A DNA stretch of 64,000 nucleotides from Erodium maritimum (taxonomy: Eukaryota; Streptophyta; Magnoliopsida; Geraniales; Geraniaceae): NCBI GenBank assembly GCA_963921825.1, contig OY997589.1, forward strand, positions 43,782,638-43,846,637, read 5' to 3'. This document shows positions 56,120 to 64,000 of this stretch, one piece after another (the stretch's first letter is position 1; each line of letters begins with the position of its first letter). The notes under the pieces are model-generated. The model was not told the DNA's origin. It searched no databases and saw nothing but the letters and a program-made list of their open reading frames with translations. The translations under genes and the position numbers were made by a program.

Positions 56120-57040
56120 GAATCTGAGAAAATTTCACCTTCTTTTGTAAAAACAAAATCCTAGGTGGTGACTGTGGACTAAATGAACAAAAATCATTTT
56201 TCACTACCAAATATAATCAGTAAAAAGAGGATATAAGACACCAAAAAATTTCTCAACCATTTACATCATTTTTCACTACCAGTAAACCTCCCACAACCAT
56301 TTCATACCAAACCCAAAACATAATCAGTAAAAAGAGGATAGAAGAAACCAATTTTTTTTCAAAAACAAATAACCCAAACATAATCGATTCCCCAAAATAT
56401 GAAGGTTTCATTTAAGCTTTCATCAATTCCCCAAAATTCAAATCTGTACAAAAAATCGTCAACCAAATCAAGGTCCTCCTCATATACAAAAATGAAGATT
56501 TCAAAAACAAAAGATGAGGATGAAGAATAAAATGCAGATCTGAACAAATCTTAAACACTAAACTCAAAAGACATCGTTGAACAGAGAGAGGTATCCGGTG
56601 AGCTCCTCCAAGGCCGATCTCCTTCGTATTCTCCGAGCAAGGAACGAGGCGAGAGACAGATCCGACGAGGTGAAGGCGAGCTCCGTTGGTCGTGAACAAC
56701 TAAAGGAGTAAGGTTGAGAGAAGAGAGAGGGCAAGGGGCGACAATGAACAACAAGAGGAATGATGGTAAGAGAAGGGAGAGTAAACGAGGGTTAGGCTAG
56801 TGTAATTTAGGGATGTTTAAGTTTAAAGGACATTTTTGTCATTTTCAAAAAATCCAAGAATATGTGATGTGCACGTGGTTGGTTTCCATCCAAAATGTAA
56901 CGGAAGTGGACTTAAGTGAAAAAAATTAAAGTTAAGAGTGTTAAATGTCAAAAATAATAATTAAGAGGGTGATGTGAAAAAAAGACGATAATAAAATATG
57001 TTATGTATAAATTTCCCTTTATCCTGCGTAGAATTGTTGT
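56120..57040. mobile_element. Right part of a MULE-like element without assigned left end
   Basis: The stretch 56840-57016 (tgaaaaaaattaaagttaag...taaatttccc) matches the edges of the putative element at 14567-19330. Its interior (56200-56760) includes GC-richer DNA around 56590-56700 with no protein I recognise. The LTR element at 51927-56119 may have landed in this unit. Confidence 0.35.
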
Positions 57041-57821
57041 GCAACCATTATATGCTCCTGCTCTTCGTGTTTAGCCGGTCAGTCTCGTGCACCAGCCCCT
57101 AGCGGATCGGATCTGCACCCGTCGACGTCGTGTACCTCACCCCGATACCGAGCTCCGACATCAGAGACTGGCCGCGAGTAGTTCCTCGATCGTCGTTGTT
57201 TATTTTGTTGTTTACCTTGCTTATTGTTTATTAGGTTTGTGTTTGTCCTCCCTGTCAAAATCTCATATATCAGGTAGGTGTAGCTGTTGTCATTGGTGGC
57301 GTGTCCGATCAAATTTTTTATCGGCAATCTCTCCGTAGAGCCGATAAGAAAGACTGACCTGGTAGTAATTGTTTTCTTGGCGTTGTATCGCCCGCCTCAA
57401 AAGCTATTCATCTCACTGATCGTTCCTCGGGTTCCCGATCAGTAAATACAACGCTTATTATGTTTGATATATGTTCCGTATGTAAAGTTTATTAAGTTAT
57501 TAATGAATAATTCTTTCTCTCATAAAAAGAAAGAAAAGAATTGTCGTGCAGCTTAAGTTGATAAGGAACGAACGGACAGTACAAAACAGACACACTGACA
57601 TTCTCTCTCTAAAGACAAAGGCTTCTGCTTCCTTTCTGCTTCTGGCGGGAAATAACAACAGTCCCCTTTTTGTATATTTTATTTTATTTAATTTCATTTC
57701 AAACAAAAACCTTAAACCCTGATTAAAAAACCCCTCAACCCTAGAAATGTCTCAATCCCTGTTTCTGTAATCGAAGAAGACGAACAAGTTGAGCTTCTTC
57801 TTCTCCTTAAATCTTCTCACC
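57041..57821. other. 5' flank of MSH1 with LINE-like debris
   Basis: 57100-57540 is GC-richer and closes in an AT-rich tail (...tcataaaaagaaagaaaag), resembling a short 3' fragment of a LINE on the plus strand; this is weak. The MSH1 5' UTR probably begins between 57560 and 57750. No clear TATA box. Confidence 0.35.
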
Positions 57822-60800
57822 ATGTATTGGTTTACAACCAGAAACGCCATCGTTTCCTTTCCCCGCTGGCGCACCCTCTCTGTCCTGCGTCGATCGTCAC
57901 TTCACAAATACATTTCTTTCGCTCCCACTCCGTTTCTCCTGTAATCTCTTTCTATCCTTGCATGTTTGTATTTGGTTTTTATATGTATTTATATGTTTAT
58001 GCCTCAAGAATCATGGCGGTTATTAAGTATTGCAACTGTCTCTCCTTATATGGCCTTTATTACTTTTCTTCTGTTTGTATAGCTGGTTATTTTTGAAAAG
58101 TTTTGCTTTTATGCTTGGATTGAAATTTGAGGATGCATCTTATTTGATGTGCAAGAGTTACTCGTTACAAATGATGTTTAGGATAAGGGCAGACAAGTAA
58201 CTGAAAAGTGTGTCTTATTGCTTAAAGGGATAATTGTCCAAAACTACCTTTAGGTTTCGTCCACAAACGAGTTGATGCACAAAGTTTTGTCCACGCTTTG
58301 TGGGTGCACATAAGTTTTGTCCACGCTTTTTTGGGTGCATTGAAGTTTTGCCCACGCTTTTGTGGGTGCATTTAAGTTTTGTCCATGCTTTGCGGGTGCA
58401 TTGAAGTTTTGTCCACACTTCTATTCAATCCGGGAAGCACTGCCGAGACCATCATTCTGAGCATCCCTATTACGTCAAAACCAAAAAAGTCGTGGACAAA
58501 ACTTCAGGGTAGCCACACAGCGTGGACGAAACTTTGTGCATCAACTCGTTTGTGGACGAAACTTTAGGGTAGTTTTGGACAATCATCCCTTGCTTAAATA
58601 TGCAAATCCATTGGAAATTTTTGTACACCCTAAGAATGTTTTCTCCCCTATTCAGACTATTGATTCTATCTCTTCCCTTGCACGCTTTTACATCATAAAT
58701 GTTTTTGATAAACTGTCCATGTGTGCGTTTAGGGTTTAAACGAAGTGGAGGCGGGTGACCCAATTGGGGGCTAAAGCTTTCCCATTACCCATTTTCTCCA
58801 TTCACATTTTCTACTTACATTGTATCTGAAGCCCTGTTCTCTGTCTCTCAATCAATTTTAATAATTATTTTGTGATTTCCTATTTATTTCATTCTGCAAC
58901 TATATAGTAAAATACTTCCTTTTTGCTACATCAGCAGGCAGTCCAATCAGACTTATTGCTTCAAAGATGTGAAAGTTTCGAGAGGAACGAGGAAGGCAAC
59001 CAAGAAAGTTAAAGAACTCAAACTTACCTTGGATGATAAAGATCTTTCTCACATGATGTGGTGGAAGGAGGTTTGGTTCTTTACCCGGTTTTCATAGTGT
59101 GTGCTCTATGATTTCCCTGAATTTGGTTATGATATTATTTTGTTGTTGCTTTTTTATTGCAGAGGATGGATGCATGTAAGAAGCCCTCTACCATGCATCT
59201 AGTTAAAAGACTGTCATATTCCAATTTGCTAGGCTTGGATGTTAACTTGAAAAGTGGGAGGTGAGCTATAATGATGTCGAAGCTGGTTAGTTATTATATC
59301 GACCACATGTGTAATGGCCAAAGAATACCTTCATGATTTTTATTATTTACATTTTCTGATTTCTTTCATCTGAGGCCACATGTTTTGCCATTTCCATTAT
59401 CAAGTTGTATTGTATACTTTCTTATTTGGTCTTATTTCTGTTATATAGGTTAAGTAATTGCAGCTGAAATTGGTGATGTTTTTATTATGCTTTAGATGAT
59501 TAAAATTAATTAGTGATGATGTAGTGTTATGTCTAATTGGAGATAGTGAGTCACTGCATTAAAAGGCCTGCAATGGCCAATTTAAACTTATAAAAGTTTT
59601 TCAGAGTTGTTTGCTAGGGCATATGTGTTTCCTATTGTTCAATTTTTTTCTTCTTATGATGGATGTTATTCCATCCATCACATTATCAATTCCAACTGTG
59701 ATTTTTTTTTCCTATCAAACTATATTTATTTGAATATTTTATGTCATGTTTAAGTAATGGTGTGTGGTTAATCTCATTGCTGTCACCATTTAGTTCATTA
59801 AATGTAGTTTGAGGGATGTTGCGTACTATAGAAGAAAAACCAAGAGCGGCTTAGTTGCAGGAAAATCAACTTCAAATTTGTATGGAATTAATTACAAAAT
59901 GCTTGTATGAGCACTTATCTAAATAGTGCATTAACTAATGAGCAACCATAAGTATGATATATGTTCAAATAAAAAGCCTCTTATATGGATAAGTTCCTTA
60001 GATTGCTCCGTATACCTGATGCTACACGTAGAACTTACCAAATTGAACCAACTACTTCCCAAGATGAACAAGGAAGTCTGTGTAACCTAGCATGACTCAA
60101 CATGGTCATACCCCTTGATTGTCTTTTTCTATTCTGCAGATGGTGCATTGGCGGGTCTTTTTGTTTTGCATAAGCTTTCTTACTTTTAAATTTTGTTTCA
60201 ATTTTGTGTAATAGAATTGAGATAATATATGCATACCAACGCCTAGTTTGGCCAAATGGTTAATTGCTTGAGTCCATGGCCCAATGCCCAGGGCTCAAGC
60301 CTAGCAAGCCGCTGCATTATCGAGCAAAAAATGTATTTGCTGCTTCCGAATCATATCACAGAACCATCAAGAGTATATTTTCTATGAGACCGTTATGTCC
60401 AATTGAAAAGTTAATGACATCTGTGCATCATCTGGTACCTTTCTTGCTTTTTTTAATTTGTTTTTAACCTGCATGATTGAGACTACTTGAAAGACTTGAT
60501 ATTGTAAAACTCATATAATTTTGTTGAAAATGACATAGCCTTTGAGGTCTATCTGGATAACAAAAAAATAATACTTTATTTGGAAAGTAAAAGACTAATG
60601 CTTAATTTTGTAAGAATTACATAGAATGTTGAAGTTCCGATTAGTGCGTGGTGCTAAAGTAGTTCATAATAAAACAAATGGAAGAAACTCGATCCAGAGC
60701 TTAAATGGAGAAAGGTCTGCTATATTGTGTCTAGTGTTTGCTGTTGGTCGCTACTTATATGCTAAAACTTTAAAAGGTATATACTTAATGTTTTCATGTT

Positions 60801-63395
60801 TGTTAACAAATAAACTGAAAGGCAAAATTATTATCTTTTATTTTCCATGTAATCTTAGAATTCCCTTTTATACAAGTTGACATGTCCAATTTACTCTGTA
60901 TGAGTGGAAGAACTTTTGGTTCCCTTATTATTAATATTAGCAAAGATTGTTTCTTATAAATAAAGTTGACACAGTTTGACTTGTGTTCAATGTAGTCTGA
61001 AAGAAGGAAATCTCAATTGGGAGATGTTGCAGTTCAAGTCAAAATTTCCACGTGAAGTTTTACTATGCAGAGTATGTTGATATCTTGTTAATGTTCATTT
61101 TATGAATTCTGTTGCTGCTTTTTTATTAGGGTAAATTACGTTTGACTACCCCAAACTATACGCGTTTAACGTTTTACTACCCCAAAGTTAACTCGTAACA
61201 ATCACCTACCCCGAACTAACGTTTAGTAACGACGTTACCCCCTGCCATCCACTTTTCCATCTGTTCACTGTTCATATTTTTAAAAATTCCGAAACTGCCC
61301 TTAGAGATATAACCCTTAAACCAATTCCAACCCTAAAACCACCTCCAACCCTAAATCAAACCCTAAAACCACCTCCATTCCTAACTCCACCCTTATTTAT
61401 TTATTTTAATTAAAATTGAATTATTATTTAAAATATATCATAATTATTAAAATAAACGTACAATACAATTATTTTGAAAATTTAAAATTTTAATTTTAAT
61501 ACTATTATTAATTTCACTTTTTTCCTTTCTAATTTTCCTAAATTATTTTTTTGATTATTTTTCATAAATTATTTTTTTTGAAAATTTATAATTTTACTTT
61601 TATATCAAATTGTAATATCAAAAATAAGATTTTATTTTATTTTAATATCCTTTTTTCCTTATTGTTTTTTTCATAAATTCTTTAATTAATTTTAATTCAA
61701 TTATTATTATTTTCTTTAATTAATTTTTATTCAAATATTCTTTAATTAATTTTCAGAAATTTCAACCAAAAATTTCAATCCATAAATTTCAACCAAAATT
61801 TTCAGAATCAATTTAAACCAAGAAGAAAAGGGAATTTCAACCAAAAAGAAATGGGAAATTGTTGTATTAGGTGGTTCATCTTCGTCTTCGTCTGAGGCAA
61901 AAATCATGGACGAGGGGCAGGGGTTGGGCCTGAGGGAAGGTGAGTGGACAGGGGATGACCGGTAAGGGGACGGGGGCGGTAGATCTAACCGGTGAGGGGA
62001 CGGGGCGACAGATCTGGCCGGTTGGAGGACGATGTTTCGTGGAGGACTACCAGCGGCGAAGGTGGAAGGCTGGCTGCAGGGCAAGGCTGGCGCGTGGGTG
62101 GTGACAGTGAAGATGAAGAGGATGGATCGAAGATGAAGATGATGGGTTGTGTTTGAAGAGAGAGAATCAAATGGTTTAACTTTGAAGAGAGAGAAGCAGA
62201 TGGGTTGGGTTTGAAGAGAAGGGGGTGTGTGGCTGCGTGGAGTGTGCATAGTAGATTAGGTTTATTTATTTATTTATAAATTATTATATTTAGTTAGAAA
62301 AATATATTTCAAATAAAAGTTTAATCAGATTTTAAAATTAATAAATTATATTAGTTTTTAGTAATTTATAGGTATATTATTTTTATAATATTATTTAATA
62401 AATATTTGAAAATATATATTTACAAAATATTTTATAATTTATTTAAAATCTGATAAAAAAATCTGATTTTTAAAATATTTGTTAGGATTTTCAATTTTTT
62501 TTAATATGTAGAAGGGTTTGAGGGTAGGATAAGATTTGTGTAAATTTCAATACTAACCGAGGGTATTTTGGTCATTTCACAAAAATTAACAGACATGGAT
62601 GGGTAGGGGGTAACGTCGTTACAAATGGTTAGTTCGGGGTAGGTAATTGTTACGACTTAACTTTGGGGTAGTAAACCGTTAAACGCGTATAGTTTGGGGT
62701 AGTCAAACGTAATTTACCCTTTTTATTAACTTGTATTCCATATAAGAAAATACATCTAAGTTGCCTCAGAGGAATGTTGTTTTCACATTATTATAGTAAT
62801 TAGTGATTAGGCAATGATGGGTTTACAAACACATTCCTGTTTCAGGTTGGGGATTTTTATGAAGCCATTGGAGTAGATGCATGTATCCTTGTCGAATATG
62901 CTGGTTTGAATCCCTTTGGTGGTTTGCGTTCTGATAGTGTCCCAAGAGCTGGTTGTCCAGTTGTGGTATTGTATCTATGTTCATATACTTGCTCTATTGA
63001 TTGTGTTCAAGTAAATCTATGTATTGTATTTAATCCCATTGGCTACTTGTTCTTTTGGAGTTCCTCTCACCCTCTTTCATTTGAAGAAGATTGTTTCATC
63101 ATATAATTCCTCTTAAATTAATTAACTAGAGCTTTTTAGGTAATTCTTAATATGTTATTTTCACATGTAGATGACATTTATCCACCAGAGTACTGTTGTG
63201 ATCGCTAATTTGACTTTTAAGTCCTCTGTAGTACTTCAGTGGTGTACTTAAGCATGCTTTCTAAGTTTTTTATATAGTTTACGCTTCATTGTATTTTGAT
63301 TAGTTGATCCATGTGAAATTAATCTCCTATTTGTTACAATTCTGCAGAACCTTAGACAAACTTTGGATGACTTGACACGAAATGGATATTCAGTG
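57822..63395 (+). CDS. MSH1: MSH1, organellar MutS homologue (5' part, exons 1-6)
   Basis: Exons 57822-57940, 58938-59070, 59163-59260, 60996-61071, 62846-62965 and 63348-63395 join in frame to 198 codons; the gene runs off the right edge. Residues 1-40 (MYWFTTRNAIVSFPRWRTLS...) are Arg/Ser-rich and lack acids, a dual mitochondrial-plastid targeting peptide. Then come DLSHMMWWKE, CKKPSTMHLVKRLSYSNLLGL, LNWEMLQFKSKFPREVLLCR and VGDFYEAIGVDACILVEYAG, the MutS domain I with its mismatch-recognition GDFYE motif, followed by LNPFGGLRSDSVPRAGCPVV and NLRQTLDDLTRNGYSV. These agree closely with Arabidopsis MSH1. MSH1 suppresses illegitimate recombination in mitochondrial and plastid DNA. The ATPase and GIY-YIG domains must lie beyond the window. 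Introns 1 and 4 carry MULE-type insertions. Confidence 0.94.
58227..58589. mobile_element. Mutator-type MITE in MSH1 intron 1
   Basis: A 363-bp element from GGGATAATTGTCCAAAACTA to the complementary end ...GGACAATCATCCC. The flanks TTGCTTAAA (58218-58226, 58590-58598) are identical 9-mers. The left arm repeats 'gtgggtgcattgaagttttgtccacgcttt' four to five times. Same family as 50759-51113 by ends and by the 'tcgtccac' motif. Confidence 0.92.
60237..60330 (+). mobile_element. Possible tRNA-derived SINE head in MSH1 intron 3
   Basis: TTTGGCCAAATGGTTAATTG resembles a pol III A box and GGGCTCAAGCC a B box, spaced about 45 bp apart as in tRNA-derived SINEs. No clear tail or flanking duplication was found. 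Confidence 0.4.
61129..62719. mobile_element. MULE-like element (1.59 kb) in MSH1 intron 4
   Basis: It starts GGGTAAATTACGTTTGACTA and ends with the exact complement. The terminal inverted repeats are about 125 bp and roughly 95% alike by eye. Identical 9-mers TTTTTATTA flank it (61120-61128, 62720-62728). The interior is AT-rich except for about 61860-62240, a GC-rich block whose 167-aa minus frame is Ser/Pro-rich and unrecognised. No transposase, so non-autonomous. The well-preserved arms suggest a recent insertion. Confidence 0.93.
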
Positions 63396-63529
63396 GTGAG
63401 TATAGGTATATATGTTGATGTTTCTTCTAATATAGTTTATATTTTCTAATCAGTGTCAACCACATGAGTAAGTTTCCTGTATTTCTTATGTCTGTATAGT
63501 TGCTTGTATGGTTTTCTACTACTCTTTTT

Positions 63530-63850
63530 CTTTGGAACAAACATAAGCATCCAGAAAACATAAGGCACTGAGGCATATAGAACACACCCACCCACTCAAC
63601 CCAACTTTCTCAAGTAAGCTACATATGAAGGCTTTGTGCAGGCACATGCCCTCTCTTGCAAAACAATCTCCAACTCACCCTTGATCTTCTTCACAACATC
63701 ATCAACAGTATTGCTTATGCCTTCAAACACCTAAGGTTCCTTTCACCCCAAATAGAGTGCATAATAACTGTCACGGTTAGAAAGGCCACCTTCTTAAGAA
63801 CTTTTTATGCTTCCAAATGTAAGTTGAACCAACATTGAAAATCTGGAGTT
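63530..63850 (-). mobile_element. LINE 3' fragment in MSH1 intron 6
   Basis: The minus strand reads VAFLTVTVIMHSIWGERNLR, like the VYxIWxERNxRxF block at the end of plant LINE ORF2, followed by an ISNTVDDVVKKIKGEL-like stretch. The T-rich run near 63525-63535 may be the tail. A 5'-truncated copy. Confidence 0.55.
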
Positions 63851-64000
63851 CAATTTTAGTTAGATTTGAGGGTCAGTAGTGGTTTTTGATGCTGTAGCTA
63901 CCTTGTATCTGTAATTGAAAATAGTGGACATATTGAAGTAGATATTTGAAACATGATTAGTTATAGGCAGTTGAAGCGGAGGAATGCTACATTGAGTATT

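Noticed and set aside
57079-57338. Overlapping frames on both strands before MSH1
   Set aside because: Moderately GC-rich debris with no protein family; neither frame joins MSH1.
61746-62249. A 167-aa protein in the large MULE
   Set aside because: Low-complexity Ser/Pro composition and no family match; possibly captured DNA, but not supported as a gene.

Overview
The window is nuclear DNA from a flowering plant, probably a eudicot. The evidence is GT-AG introns in AT-rich DNA, a chloroplast-targeted two-RRM protein, plant profilin, plant MSH1, a nuclear tRNA-Ala, and a dense load of Copia elements, solo LTRs, LINEs, TRIMs and Mutator-type MITEs. I cannot name the species. Exon models come from reading splice sites and comparing with remembered families; no search was run.

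Layout. 1-7.0 kb: a decayed Copia element on the minus strand (5' LTR 6481-7011, PBS, gag, protease, integrase and RT remnants), broken up by another LTR family and by a MITE. 7.0-8.15 kb: unclassified repeat DNA. 8.15-10.7 kb: an internally deleted LINE. 11.5-13.77 and 15.24-18.15 kb: two solo LTRs of one family in opposite orientation. Between them lies a BRI1-like receptor fragment in what may be a gene-carrying MULE. 19.56-21.96 kb: chloroplast RNA-binding protein gene (4 exons). 23.2-25.05 kb: another LINE with almost no ORF2. 25.3-38.5 kb: an old plus-strand LINE split by a much better preserved 7.1-kb minus-strand LINE. 39.08-39.63 kb: profilin (3 exons). 43.17-48.28 kb: a 9-coding-exon TPR gene on the minus strand made of three copies of one module. 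48.96-49.04 kb: tRNA-Ala(AGC). 51.9-56.1 kb: an LTR retroelement carrying pieces of at least three unrelated housekeeping genes (EPSP synthase, ubiquitin-activating enzyme E1, SRP54). 57.82 kb to the end: the first six exons of MSH1, with a MITE, a larger MULE-like element, a possible SINE and a LINE piece in its introns.

The four host protein genes are not functionally linked. The cpRNP handles plastid RNA, profilin binds actin, MSH1 guards organelle genomes, and the TPR protein has no known role. What ties the window together is transposon activity: six elements with GGG...CCC ends and perfect 9-bp target duplications, two gene-capture events by different element types, and LINE-into-LINE nesting. 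The gene-capturing LTR element is the most unusual object here.
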